Below, piece after piece: positions 17,549 to 26,094 of a stretch of 64,000 bases of DNA. Position numbers and translations under genes: made by a program. Under the pieces are notes generated by a model, which made no database searches, was not told the origin of the DNA, and saw nothing but the letters and a program-made list of their open reading frames with translations. Source of the stretch: Pseudomonas chlororaphis (GTDB lineage: Bacteria; Pseudomonadota; Gammaproteobacteria; Pseudomonadales; Pseudomonadaceae); assembly GCF_000783395.1 (NCBI RefSeq), contig NZ_JSFK01000015.1:1-64000 (forward strand), written 5' to 3'. The first letter of the stretch is position 1, and each line of letters opens with the position of its first letter.

Positions 17549-18274
17549 TCAAGCGTGGCCGCGCAACCACTCGTCAATCATCGAGCGCAAATGTTCCCCG
17601 GAAAAGCTGCCGAAGTGCCCGCCATGCACGGTGCGGATCGGCAACGCCTGCAAACGCCGCAGACTGGCGGCGTAATCCTCAAGATTGGAGTGGTAGGCGT
17701 CTTCGATCAGCGGCCCGGCGTAGATGATGTCGCCGCTGAACAGCGTCTCGGTCGACGCCTCATACAGGCTGATCCCGCCCGGCGAATGCCCCGGTGTATG
17801 CAGCACTTGCAGCGTGCGATTGCCCAGATCGAGCACATCACCGTCCTCGACAAATCCGGTCGCCGGCGCGGCTTTGACCCGGTATTCGGCGTAGCACAAC
17901 GGGCAATCCGGATGCGCTTCGAACATGTCATCGCCGACAAACGCGCGGCTCAAGTCGTTTTCGCCATCCGGCGCGGCCAGAATGTCCGCCTCGGCGCGAT
18001 GCACCAGCCGTTCAGCAAACTCATGATGCCCGGCGATATGGTCGAAATGGCAATGACTGGCCACCGCCACTAACGGCCGTTCGGTTATCCACGGCAACTG
18101 CTCGCGCAGGCTGACCAATCCCGAACCGCTGTCCAGCAACAGATCTTTGTCGCGGCCCTGCACATGCCACAGATTGCAGCGGTAGAACGGCCGAATATAC
18201 GGTTCATGAATCAGCCGAATACCGTCACTCAAGTGCTGCACTTCAAACCACTGGTCGCGAGAAACGATCTTCAT
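17549..18274 (-). CDS. MBL-fold metallo-hydrolase
   Basis: The 241-residue protein has the metallo-beta-lactamase signature SHCHFDHIAGHHEF (HxHxDH, His74, His76, Asp78, His79), then HTPGHSPGGISLY (third His) and LFSGDIIY (bridging Asp), ending VHGGHFGSF. The set is complete, so a dinuclear-zinc hydrolase of the cytoplasm is expected; the substrate is unknown. AAGGAAA precedes the ATG at a good distance. The gene begins only about 20 bp after the terminator of the symporter gene, so its RNA must come from readthrough or from a promoter inside the symporter's end. Confidence 0.85.
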   Translation of the reverse strand: MKIVSRDQWFEVQHLSDGIRLIHEPYIRPFYRCNLWHVQGRDKDLLLDSGSGLVSLREQLPWITERPLVAVASHCHFDHIAGHHEFAERLVHRAEADILAAPDGENDLSRAFVGDDMFEAHPDCPLCYAEYRVKAAPATGFVEDGDVLDLGNRTLQVLHTPGHSPGGISLYEASTETLFSGDIIYAGPLIEDAYHSNLEDYAASLRRLQALPIRTVHGGHFGSFSGEHLRSMIDEWLRGHA

Positions 18275-18292
18275 ATTCACTTTCCTTGAGAC

Positions 18293-18327
18293 GAAAAAAA
18301 CGGGTGTGGCAACCGACGCCACACCCG
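18293..18327 (-). terminator. Rho-independent terminator after the symporter gene
   Basis: On the minus strand CGGGTGTGGC and GCCACACCCG form a perfect 10-bp stem around a 7-base loop (plus-strand 18301-18327), followed by a run of seven T (A at 18294-18300 on the plus strand). It begins 33 bp after the symporter stop. Confidence 0.9.
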
Positions 18328-18359
18328 TCGAAGAAAGCATCAAGTCGTTACATCACAGC

Positions 18360-19739
18360 TTAGATCGCGCTCGCCACGGTTGCCGGGCGAGGGGAGACCA
18401 GACTCACCACCACAAAACTCACCAGACCCACAGCCAGGCTGTAGTAGATCGGCGTGTTGGCATCCAGACCGTCCTTGAACATGAACAGCAGCGCAGTGGC
18501 AAAACCCAGGCCCATGCTGGCGATGGCGCCGGCAGTGGTCGCGCGTTTCCAGAAAATCGCACCGATCAGCGGGACCAGCATGCCGCCCACCAACAGGTTG
18601 TACGCCAGCGTCAGGGCGCTGATCACGTCATTCACCACCAGCGCGATACCCAGCACAACGATACCGGTGAGCAGGGTGAACAGGCGGTTGATGCCCAGGC
18701 TCGACTGTTTGCCGCCACGCAGTTTCGGCAGCAGATCTTCAGTCAGGGTGGTGGCCGCGGCGAGCAGGCCGGCGCTGGCGGTGGACATCATTGCAGCCAG
18801 TGCCGCAGCGATCACCAGACCACGGATGCCGTCCGGCAGCGACAGTTTGACGATGGCGGCGAAGGCGTTGTTGACGTTGTCCAGATCCGGGATCAGCACG
18901 TGTGCAGCCATGCCGATCAGCGCGCAGGCCAGGCCGTAGAGGATGCAGTAGATGCCCGCGATGCTGCCGGCATATTGCGCGACTTTGGCGGTCTTGACGG
19001 TGAACACCCGTTGCCAGATGTCCTGACCGATCAGGATGCCGAAGAAGTAGATCATGAAGTAGGTGATGATCGTGTCCCAGCCGATGGTGGTGAAGCTGAA
19101 GGCGGTGGCCGGCAGTTTCAGCACCAGTTCGTCCCAACCGCCGACGCGGTACAGGCAGATTGGCAACAGGATGAACATCAGGCCCACGGTCTTGATGATG
19201 AACTGGACGATGTCAGTCAGGGTCAGCGACCACATGCCGCCGATCGCCGAGTAGATCACCACCACGCCACCGCCGACGAGTACCGAAACCCAGAATGGCA
19301 GGTCAAACAGCACTTGCAGGACGGTGCCGATCGCCAGGATCGAGGTCACGCCGATCATCAGCGCGTAGGCCAGCATGATTGCCGCGCTCGCCGAGCGGGC
19401 CATAGGGTTGTAGCGTTTTTCCAGAACCTGGGTAACGGTGTAGATCTTCAGTTTCAACAGCGGTTTGGCGAGGAACAGGTTCAGCGCAACGATGCCGCAA
19501 CCGAGGGCTGCGCACAGCCAGAAACCGGAGATGCCGTGCACGTAGCCCAGACGCACGGTGCCAACGGTGGACGCGCCACCGAGTACGGTCGCGGCCATGG
19601 TGCCCATGTACAGGCTCGGGCCGAGGTTACGGCCGGCAACGAGAAAATCCTCGTTGGTCTTGGCCTTGCGCATGCCGAAGTAGCCGAGCAAGAGCATGCC
19701 GGCGGCGTAGATGAGGACGACGAATAAATCCAAAGCCAT
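18360..19739 (-). CDS. Sodium:solute symporter (SSS family)
   Basis: The 459-residue inner-membrane protein has about thirteen helices, with the SSS features GYFGMRKAKTNEDFLVAGR after helix 1 and MMSTASAGLLAAATTLTEDL near residue 325. It should take up a metabolite with Na+. From memory it matches the symporter (PA1418) in the guanidinobutyrate region of P. aeruginosa, so a guanidino or urea-type compound is a reasonable guess. It lies downstream of the NCS1 permease, separated by a REP element, and ends in a strong terminator. Confidence 0.88.
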   Translation of the reverse strand: MALDLFVVLIYAAGMLLLGYFGMRKAKTNEDFLVAGRNLGPSLYMGTMAATVLGGASTVGTVRLGYVHGISGFWLCAALGCGIVALNLFLAKPLLKLKIYTVTQVLEKRYNPMARSASAAIMLAYALMIGVTSILAIGTVLQVLFDLPFWVSVLVGGGVVVIYSAIGGMWSLTLTDIVQFIIKTVGLMFILLPICLYRVGGWDELVLKLPATAFSFTTIGWDTIITYFMIYFFGILIGQDIWQRVFTVKTAKVAQYAGSIAGIYCILYGLACALIGMAAHVLIPDLDNVNNAFAAIVKLSLPDGIRGLVIAAALAAMMSTASAGLLAAATTLTEDLLPKLRGGKQSSLGINRLFTLLTGIVVLGIALVVNDVISALTLAYNLLVGGMLVPLIGAIFWKRATTAGAIASMGLGFATALLFMFKDGLDANTPIYYSLAVGLVSFVVVSLVSPRPATVASAI

Positions 19740-19790
19740 GATGGCGTGTCTCCGATTGTCTTTTTTATGTGAGGCTGAATTCGAATCTCA

Positions 19791-19881
19791 CTGTGGGAGC
19801 GAGCCTGCTCGCGAAGGCGGTCTGTCAGTCACATCAATGTTGAATGTGCTGAAGTCTTCGCGAGCAGGCTCGCTCCCACAG
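19791..19881. repeat. REP-type inverted repeat pair
   Basis: Arms of 25 bp (19791-19815 and 19857-19881) around GGGAGCGAGCCTGCTCGCG are exact inverse copies. The element separates the permease stop from the symporter promoter and may reduce readthrough between them. Confidence 0.9.
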
Positions 19882-19891
19882 GGGATCTGCG

Positions 19892-21394
19892 TCAGGCGGC
19901 CTGGCGCAGTTCAGGTTTTTCTATGAATTGGCTGCGCGCATCCTTCGGGCCGAACACTTCGCGCGGTTCCGGGAACAGGCTCAGCAGCGTCAGGTACACC
20001 ACCGAAGCCAGGCCCAATGTCACCGGCAAACTGATGTCGATGCCGCCGGCCATTTCACCCAGCGGGCCAACGAACTGCCCCGGCAAATTGACGAAGCACA
20101 GGCCAACCGCCGCGCTCGGGATCCACGCCCCCAGGCCGCGCCAGTTCCAGCCGTGGCTGAACCAGTAGCGTCCGCCCTGTTCGCCGCGAGTGAACACTTG
20201 CAGGTCATCCGGGCAGTAGAAGCCGCGACGTACTAGCAGGCCGATGATCATGATCACCATCCACGGCGTGGTGCAGGTGATGATCAGCACGGCGAAGGTC
20301 GACACGCTCTGCACCAGGTTCGCCGCAAAGCGTCCGATGAAGATGAAGGCAATCGACAGCACGCCGATCAGCAATGTCGCTTTCACTCGCGACAGCACTC
20401 GGGGGAACACGCTGGACATGTCCAGCCCGGTGCCATACAGCGAAGTGGTGCCAGTGGACATGCCGCCGATCACCGCAATCAGGCACACCGGCAGGAAGAA
20501 CCAGCTCGGCGACACAGCGAGCAAACCGCCGACATAGTTGTTCGCCGCGATGTAGTCCGGCGCCTTGATCGCGACGATGGTCGCGGTGGTCAGGCCGAAC
20601 AGGAACGGGATGAATGTGGCGATCTGCGACAGCACCACGGCCGCCATGATGCGTTGCTTGGAAGTTTCACGCGGGATGTAGCGCGACCAGTCGCCGAGAA
20701 ACGCACCGAAGGAAATCGGGTTGCTCATCGCCACCAGTGCCGCACCGATGAACGCAGCCCAGAAGCCCGGCTGACCGAGGTTCACCGTACCGGCGTAGTT
20801 CACATCGAAAGGACCGGCGAAGGCGAAGATCCCCAGCAGGAATAACAGGCTGGCGCTCCACACCGCGATCTTGTTCACCCACAGCAGAAAGCGGAAGCCG
20901 TAGATGCACACGGTCAGCACCAGGATCGCGAACAGACCGTAGGCCAGGCCCAGGGTCAGGTCGGTTTCCGGCAGGCCGATCAAGCGTTTCGCACCACCGA
21001 TCAGCGCATCCCCCGAACTCCACACCGAGAGCGAGAAAAACGCGATAGCGGTCAACAGCGACAGGAACGAACCGACGATCCGCCCGTGCACGCCGAAATG
21101 CGCACCGGATGACACAGCATTGTTGGTGCCGTTGAGCGGACCGAACAAGCCCATCGGTGCGAGGATCAGCGAGCCAAGCAACACGCCCAGCACAATCGCC
21201 CAGACGCCGGCCTGAAAAGACAGACCGAACAGCACCGGGAAACTGCCGAGCACGGCGGTGGCAAAGGTATTCGAACCACCGAAGATCATCCGGAACAAGT
21301 CCGTCGGGCCTGCGCTGCGTTCGTGGTCCGGGATCTGCTCGACCCCGTGGGTTTCAATCTGCGTAAGGCTTTGGTCGTTGTTGTTGTTATTCAT
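19892..21394 (-). CDS. NCS1 (cytosine/purine-type) permease
   Basis: The 500-residue protein has twelve hydrophobic segments and NCS1 features: an early GGSNTFATAVLGSFPVLFGLS, SNPISFGAFLGDWSRYIP in helix 6, and a following polar loop. NCS1 carriers bring in nucleobases and related compounds with a cation. Its place directly behind gbuA and the NTF2-like gene suggests it imports 4-guanidinobutyrate or a related guanidino compound; this is inferred from context. From memory it equals PA1419. The Asn-rich N-terminus (MNNNNND) is unusual but lies before the first helix. Confidence 0.88.
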   Translation of the reverse strand: MNNNNNDQSLTQIETHGVEQIPDHERSAGPTDLFRMIFGGSNTFATAVLGSFPVLFGLSFQAGVWAIVLGVLLGSLILAPMGLFGPLNGTNNAVSSGAHFGVHGRIVGSFLSLLTAIAFFSLSVWSSGDALIGGAKRLIGLPETDLTLGLAYGLFAILVLTVCIYGFRFLLWVNKIAVWSASLLFLLGIFAFAGPFDVNYAGTVNLGQPGFWAAFIGAALVAMSNPISFGAFLGDWSRYIPRETSKQRIMAAVVLSQIATFIPFLFGLTTATIVAIKAPDYIAANNYVGGLLAVSPSWFFLPVCLIAVIGGMSTGTTSLYGTGLDMSSVFPRVLSRVKATLLIGVLSIAFIFIGRFAANLVQSVSTFAVLIITCTTPWMVIMIIGLLVRRGFYCPDDLQVFTRGEQGGRYWFSHGWNWRGLGAWIPSAAVGLCFVNLPGQFVGPLGEMAGGIDISLPVTLGLASVVYLTLLSLFPEPREVFGPKDARSQFIEKPELRQAA

Positions 21395-21451
21395 GATCTG
21401 CTCCGATCATAAAGGCGCGCCTCATCGTGTGTGAGGCGTCACCTGTTTTGG

Positions 21452-21874
21452 CTAAGGGGATGGCAGCCCTTCCGGCATTGCGGACAAATGTTCGTGACAG
21501 GCCAGCCAAAGGCCTTGTTGTTCTAGGCTCGACGCTTGTTTCTTGAAAACAATCGTCTCGCGCTCCTGGCTGAAGTGTTGCTCCCCTTGCATGCGCAGCT
21601 CGGTGGCCACGTCATGGATGAAAATCGCCACGTCACCTTGCAGGCTGACGAAAGCGTTGCTCGAGGTGCACGCAAGCACCTCGAAGCCATCCTCGGCGCG
21701 CCAGCTGTCCCACAAGGCCTGATAGGCATCGCGCGACAGCAGCGGCTGTTCGAGGGTGTAGAAGACGAAACTCGCATCGGCGCTGAACGCGCCGAAGTAA
21801 GCTTCGCGATCGTTACGGGCGAAGGCGTCCACCAGATCGGCGGCCGCTTGCAAAACCTGATCACGTTCGTTCAT
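21452..21874 (-). CDS. NTF2/SnoaL-like fold protein in the gbu operon
   Basis: The 140-residue protein shows the cone-shaped NTF2 pattern: an N-terminal helix (VLQAAADLVDAFARNDREAYFGAFSADASFVFY) followed by curved strands with GDVAIFIHDVATELR and ETIVFKK. These proteins are small enzymes or binding proteins; no catalytic set can be assigned here. The start at 21874 lies 10 bp after the gbuA stop and has GAGGG upstream, so it is translated from the same message. From memory it equals PA1420. It may help with uptake or breakdown of guanidino compounds, which is inference. Confidence 0.75.
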   Translation of the reverse strand: MNERDQVLQAAADLVDAFARNDREAYFGAFSADASFVFYTLEQPLLSRDAYQALWDSWRAEDGFEVLACTSSNAFVSLQGDVAIFIHDVATELRMQGEQHFSQERETIVFKKQASSLEQQGLWLACHEHLSAMPEGLPSP

Positions 21875-21884
21875 GACCCGACCC

Positions 21885-22835
21885 TCAGCGATGGACCACG
21901 CCAGGCAGTACGCAGAGCATTTCGTACAGCAGGTTGGCGGCCAGCAGCGAGGTGTTGCCGGTGGTGTCATAAGCGGGCGAGACTTCTACCAGATCGCAAC
22001 CGATCAGGTCGAGGCCTTGGCAGCCACGGACGATTTCAATCGCCTGAATGGTCGTCAGACCACCGATTTCCGGGGTGCCGGTGCCAGGCGCCCAAGCCGG
22101 ATCGATGCCGTCGATGTCGAAGCTCAAATAAACCGGACCACCGCCGACTTTCTCGCGTACTTCAGCCATCAGCGGTGCCAGCGACTTGTGCCAGCACTCT
22201 TCGGCCTGAACCACGCGGAAGCCCTGATCGCGGCTCCAGTTGAAGTCGTCAGCGGTGTAACCCTGAGCACGCAGACCGATCTGCACGACACGGTCGCAGT
22301 CCAGCAGACCTTCTTCAACGGCGCGACGGAAGGTTGTACCGTGGGCGATCTTCTCGCCAAACATGTGATCGTTGACGTCAGCGTGGGCATCGATGTGCAC
22401 CAGACCGACCTTGCCGTGCTTTTTATGAATCGCCCGCAGGATCGGCAGGGTGATGGTGTGGTCGCCACCCAGGGTCATCGGGATCACGTTGTGCTCGAGG
22501 ATGTTGTCGTAGGCTTCTTCGATGATGCGCACAGCGTCGAGCAGATTGAAGGTGTTGATCGCCACGTCACCGATGTCGGCCACCGACAGCGAATCGAACG
22601 GAGCAGCGCCAGTGGCCATGTTGTACGGGCGGATCATCACCGATTCGGTGCGGATGTCGCGTGGCCCGAAACGGGTGCCGGGGCGCAGCGAAGTACCGAT
22701 GTCCAGTGGCACGCCAACAAAGGCAGCGTCCAGGCCGGCAGCGGTCGGTACATGGGGGAGTCGGAGCATGGTGGCGATGCCGCCGAAGCGCGGCATTTCG
22801 TTGCCGCCCAGTGGTTGGTGAAGAATCTTGTCCAC
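21885..22835 (-). CDS. gbuA: Guanidinobutyrase
   Basis: The 316-residue ureohydrolase has all manganese ligands: GGDH (His126), DAHADVND (Asp149, His151, Asp153) and SFDIDGIDP (Asp240, Asp242). The family includes agmatinase, guanidinobutyrase and guanidinopropionase. The neighbours (a divergent GbuR-like LysR gene and a permease) and the length near 319 residues point to guanidinobutyrase, which splits 4-guanidinobutyrate into 4-aminobutyrate and urea in arginine catabolism. The start is a GTG with GAGG nine bases upstream. A palindromic operator lies about 125-145 bp upstream. Confidence 0.88.
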   Translation of the reverse strand: MDKILHQPLGGNEMPRFGGIATMLRLPHVPTAAGLDAAFVGVPLDIGTSLRPGTRFGPRDIRTESVMIRPYNMATGAAPFDSLSVADIGDVAINTFNLLDAVRIIEEAYDNILEHNVIPMTLGGDHTITLPILRAIHKKHGKVGLVHIDAHADVNDHMFGEKIAHGTTFRRAVEEGLLDCDRVVQIGLRAQGYTADDFNWSRDQGFRVVQAEECWHKSLAPLMAEVREKVGGGPVYLSFDIDGIDPAWAPGTGTPEIGGLTTIQAIEIVRGCQGLDLIGCDLVEVSPAYDTTGNTSLLAANLLYEMLCVLPGVVHR

Positions 22836-22958
22836 GGGTAAGGCCTCATCGTCTTTGTTTTATTTATGTCGGCGCGCCGTAGAGCACGGGTTCGGACGCC
22901 GCTGTGGGGCCGATGATGCGAAATGTAGTGAGGGGAAAGAATCGCTACGGGCAAAAAC

Positions 22959-22982
22959 TTAGTTCAGATTTTTCTAAACTAA
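22959..22982. promoter_or_regulatory. Palindromic operator between gbuA and gbuR
   Basis: TTAGTTnAGA, four bases, then TCTnAACTAA form a perfect 24-bp dyad centred at 22970.5. Its A+T-rich form and place between a LysR gene and its expected target fit a LysR-type recognition site. It lies on the gbuA side of a mobile repeat that separates it from gbuR. Confidence 0.75.
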
Positions 22983-23042
22983 TGGGCGAGGGGCGATTAG
23001 ACTTTGTCGGGTTCGGGTCGTGTGATCGACAGGAGATCGTTG

Positions 23043-23189
23043 CCCTCACCCCAGCCCTCTCCCCCAGGAGAGGGAGCTGATCTCTATTGCGTTCGAATCC
23101 TGTGTTCGACTCGATATCGCAGGTCGGCGTAAATCCTCATAACAGCTCGGTAGGCTCCCTCTCCCTCCGGGAGAGGGCTGGGGTGAGGG
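23043..23189. mobile_element. MITE-like element, CCCTCACCCCAGCCCTC family, copy 1
   Basis: The terminal inverted repeats CCCTCACCCCAGCCCTCTCC (left) and GGAGAGGGCTGGGGTGAGGG (right) bound a 147-bp element without a gene. It sits in the 396-bp gap between gbuA and gbuR, 42 bp before the gbuR start. Copies 2 and 3 are at 43359 and 55758. Confidence 0.85.
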
Positions 23190-23231
23190 AAAGTTTTATC
23201 AGGCAACACATCTCTAAAGCCCGGAGCAGAC

Positions 23232-24125
23232 ATGGCCAACGCTTTACCCGACCTGAAACTGTTGCGCATCTTCGTCAGCGTCGTCCGTCATCAGGGTTTT
23301 GCCAACGCGCAACAGGAACTCAACCTGTCGACCTCGGCGATCAGTACCTACATGAGCCAGCTCGAAGCCGCGCTCGGCCTGGTGCTGTGTCATCGCGGCC
23401 GCGGCGGGTTCAGCCTGACCAGCAAGGGTGAGCTGTTCCATCAGGAAACCCTGCGCCTGCTCGCCGAGCTCGAAGGTTTCGAGCAATACGCGGCAGCGCT
23501 CAAGGGCGAACTGCGCGGCACGCTCAACCTCGGTGTGATCGACTCCACCGTCAGCGACAAGGCCTTGCCCTTCGCCGAAGCCATCGGCGCCTACAGCCAG
23601 GAACACCCGGCAGTGCATTTGCATCTGTCGGTGATGAGCCCCTACGAATTGCAACTCGGCGTGCAGGACAACCGCCTCGATCTGGCCATCGGTGCGTTTT
23701 CCACGCGCATGAGCGGTCTGATCTACATGCCGCTGTACCGCGAACAACACTGGTTGTACTGCAGCAGCCGCCATCCGTTATTCAACGAGCGGCGCATCCC
23801 CGAGCAAGTCATCACCCAGCAACGCATGGTCGGGCGCGGTTACTGGAGCCAGGCCGAACTGGCCCGGCACGGCTTCAAACACAGCGCAGCGACGGTGGAA
23901 AGTATGGAGGCGCAGCTGATTCTGGTGCTGTCCGGTGCCTACATCGGTTACTTGCCGGAGCACTATGCTCAGGCCTGGGCCGACAAGGGTGACCTGCGCG
24001 TGTTGCTGCCAGCGACGTTTGGTTATCAGGCACCGTTTTCGATGATCATGCGCCGGGGCCGCAGCCGCGAGCCGCTGATCCAGACCTTCCGTGATTTGCT
24101 CAAAGCTCAGCTCAATCAGGCTTAA
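23232..24125 (+). CDS. gbuR: LysR family regulator of guanidinobutyrate use
   Basis: The 297-residue protein has a LysR winged HTH at residues ~8-65 (FVSVVRHQGFANAQQELNLSTSAISTYMSQLEAALG), then a substrate-binding domain from ~92. The HTH has LVLCHRGRGGFSLT in place of the usual LFxRxxRxLxLT, which is seen in a distinct subgroup. It is divergent from gbuA, as gbuR is in P. aeruginosa, where GbuR is the activator of gbuA in response to 4-guanidinobutyrate. The MITE-like element lies in its promoter region and may supply or disturb its promoter. Confidence 0.85.
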   Translation: MANALPDLKLLRIFVSVVRHQGFANAQQELNLSTSAISTYMSQLEAALGLVLCHRGRGGFSLTSKGELFHQETLRLLAELEGFEQYAAALKGELRGTLNLGVIDSTVSDKALPFAEAIGAYSQEHPAVHLHLSVMSPYELQLGVQDNRLDLAIGAFSTRMSGLIYMPLYREQHWLYCSSRHPLFNERRIPEQVITQQRMVGRGYWSQAELARHGFKHSAATVESMEAQLILVLSGAYIGYLPEHYAQAWADKGDLRVLLPATFGYQAPFSMIMRRGRSREPLIQTFRDLLKAQLNQA

Positions 24126-24130
24126 GACCG

Positions 24131-24802
24131 ATGTCCAGAATTCAATGCCCGCGCTGCTTGCGCCCCCAAACCCATTGCCTGTGCCCGCTGATCCCGAGCC
24201 TCGACAGTCGCACGCGGGTGTTGCTGTTGCAGCATCCGAGCGAGGTCAATCATGCGTTGAATACCGCGCGGTTGGCGGCTTTGGGACTGACCAATGCCGA
24301 GCTGATTGTCGGTGAAGTATTCGAAGATTTGCCGGCGCTATTGAACCGGCCGGGGTATCGGGCGCGATTGTTGTTTCCGGCCGATGATGCGCAGCCGATG
24401 CAGGCTTATGGTGCATCCGACGAGCCGTTGCTGCTGGTGGTCCCGGACGGCACATGGCGCAAGGCGCGCAAGATGTTGCACCTCAATCCGCTGCTGGCGG
24501 CGTTGCCACGGGTGACGCTGGCCGAGGGCGGCGTGTCGCGCTATCGCTTGCGCAAAGCACCGGGGCCGGGGGCGTTGTCGACGATCGAGGCGATTGTGCA
24601 GGCGTTGCAGACGCTGGAAGCACCGACGTCATTCGAGCCGTTGCTCAAGCCGTTCGAGGCGTTGATCGAAGGGCAGATTACGGCGATGGGGCCAGTCAAT
24701 TCACCACAAAATCCGGATATCTCTAGCGTTCGCGCATCGCCTCGGTCCGCGCTTTCAGCACCGGTTTCAGCAAGTAATCCAGGACACTCTTTTCCCCGGT
24801 AA
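24131..24802 (+). CDS. DTW-domain tRNA-uridine aminocarboxypropyltransferase
   Basis: The 223-residue protein starts with a zinc cluster CPRCLRPQTHCLCP and contains the family signature VPDGTWRKARKM (D-x-T-W) followed by RYRLRKAPGPGALSTIEA. DTW proteins such as E. coli TapT transfer the aminocarboxypropyl group of S-adenosylmethionine to tRNA uridine 47. It starts 5 bp after gbuR and is probably transcribed with it by position only. The last ~27 residues overlap the end of the convergent HlyD-type gene and may be a strain-specific extension. Confidence 0.87.
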   Translation: MSRIQCPRCLRPQTHCLCPLIPSLDSRTRVLLLQHPSEVNHALNTARLAALGLTNAELIVGEVFEDLPALLNRPGYRARLLFPADDAQPMQAYGASDEPLLLVVPDGTWRKARKMLHLNPLLAALPRVTLAEGGVSRYRLRKAPGPGALSTIEAIVQALQTLEAPTSFEPLLKPFEALIEGQITAMGPVNSPQNPDISSVRASPRSALSAPVSASNPGHSFPR

Positions 24803-26084
24803 TAATGTCCACCGTCGCCACCATCCCCGGAATGATCAACAACGGTTTCACATCCCCGCCCAAATGGTTTTTATCGGTGCGCACCTGAATCAAATAGAAG
24901 CTGTTGCCCTTGTCATCGGTAATGGTATCGGCACCAATCAACTCCAGTTTGGCGCTCAGCCCGCCGTAAATCGTGTAGTCGTAGGCACTGAACTTGACCA
25001 TGGCTTTCTGGCCCGGATGCAGGAACGCGACATCCTGCGGCCGCACCTTGGCCTCGATCAGCAAGTTATCTTCCAACGGTACGATTTCAACCATGTCGCT
25101 GCCCGGTTGAACCACGCCGCCGATGGTGTTGACCTTCATTTGCTTGATCACGCCGCGCACGGGCGAGATGACTGTGGTGCGGGTCACTCGGTCGTCGATG
25201 GCGATGCTGGTGGCGGTGATTTTCGACAGGTCGGTGCGTTTCTCATTCAGCTCTTTGGCCGCTTCCGAGCGGAAGGTTTGCTCCGACTCGTCGATCTTGC
25301 TGCGGATCTCGGCAATCGCTGATTCGGCGCGGGGAATGGCCAGCGTCGTCGCATTCAATGAACCTCGGATTTCCACCGCGCTGCGCTTGAGGCGGAGGAT
25401 TTCCACGGGGGACACCGCACCGGTTTTCACCAGCGGTTCGGACATGTTCATCTCTTGCTGCAGCAATGCCAGACTCGAGCTGAACTGACCTTGCTTGGAG
25501 CGAAACTCGGCGAGCTCCTGGGTTTTCTGCCGCAATTGTTCACTCAACGTACGCTGCTCGCTGGCCAACCGGCGCTGACGTTGTTCGTACAGCGAACGCT
25601 CGTCCTCGGCGACTTGCGGCGCCTTGGCAATCACTTCATCGGAGAGCTTGAACGGCCGGCCCTCGGCCTCCGCCGACAGCCGTTCGACCTGCGCAGTCAG
25701 CGCATAACGATCAGCCTCGCTCTCACCCTTGTTCGAACGAAATCGCGTGTCATCCAGGCGCAGCAAGGTGTCGCCCTTGTTCACCATTTGCCCTTCGCGC
25801 ACAAAGATCTCGGTGACGATCCCGCCCTCAAGGTTCTGGATCACCTGAACCTTGCTCGACGGAATCGCCTTGCCTTCACCCATGGTCACTTCTTCGAGCA
25901 CGGCGAATTTGGCCCAGACCACCGCGCTGATCAGCAATGCTGCCGCCAGCCACACGGTGATCCGCGACCAGCGCGGCGAATCCTGCAAGGATGCGCCCGC
26001 GGTTTCCGGCATGAATTCGGCTTCGGCGCTTTTGCCGAAACTGTCGAAGTAGCCGCGCTCTTTGCTATCGGAGGAAGCAGACAT
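24723..26084 (-). CDS. HlyD-family type I secretion adaptor, LapC-like
   Basis: The 453-residue protein has a cytoplasmic N-terminus, one membrane helix (ITVWLAAALLISAVVWAKFA, about residues 40-60), a biotinyl-lipoyl-like half motif (VQNLEGGIV in the form VIQNLEGGIVTEIFVREGQ), a long coiled coil (~130-280) and a beta-barrel end with GMVATVDIITGEKSVLDYLLKP. It is the periplasmic bridge between the ABC exporter and the outer-membrane channel. The start at 26084 has AGGAG at 7 bases, 10 bp after the ABC gene stop. It is part of the three-gene exporter for the RTX adhesin encoded next door. Confidence 0.92.
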   Translation of the reverse strand: MSASSDSKERGYFDSFGKSAEAEFMPETAGASLQDSPRWSRITVWLAAALLISAVVWAKFAVLEEVTMGEGKAIPSSKVQVIQNLEGGIVTEIFVREGQMVNKGDTLLRLDDTRFRSNKGESEADRYALTAQVERLSAEAEGRPFKLSDEVIAKAPQVAEDERSLYEQRQRRLASEQRTLSEQLRQKTQELAEFRSKQGQFSSSLALLQQEMNMSEPLVKTGAVSPVEILRLKRSAVEIRGSLNATTLAIPRAESAIAEIRSKIDESEQTFRSEAAKELNEKRTDLSKITATSIAIDDRVTRTTVISPVRGVIKQMKVNTIGGVVQPGSDMVEIVPLEDNLLIEAKVRPQDVAFLHPGQKAMVKFSAYDYTIYGGLSAKLELIGADTITDDKGNSFYLIQVRTDKNHLGGDVKPLLIIPGMVATVDIITGEKSVLDYLLKPVLKARTEAMRER

Positions 26085-26094
26085 GGGGCAACTC

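Noticed and set aside
18306..19727. A 473-codon open frame on the plus strand opposite the sodium symporter
   Set aside because: The product is an implausible H/Q/D-rich sequence with no motif, while the opposite strand encodes a clear SSS transporter ending in a terminator.
23085..23110. GTTCGAATCC-like sequence resembling a tRNA T-loop
   Set aside because: No acceptor stem, anticodon arm or CCA surrounds it; it is interior sequence of the MITE-like element and resembles the GAATCC units of copy 3.
24690..24802. A frameshift or read-through at the end of the DTW gene
   Set aside because: The tail overlaps the convergent HlyD-type gene by about 80 bp but stays in one frame to a normal stop; a short non-conserved extension is simpler.
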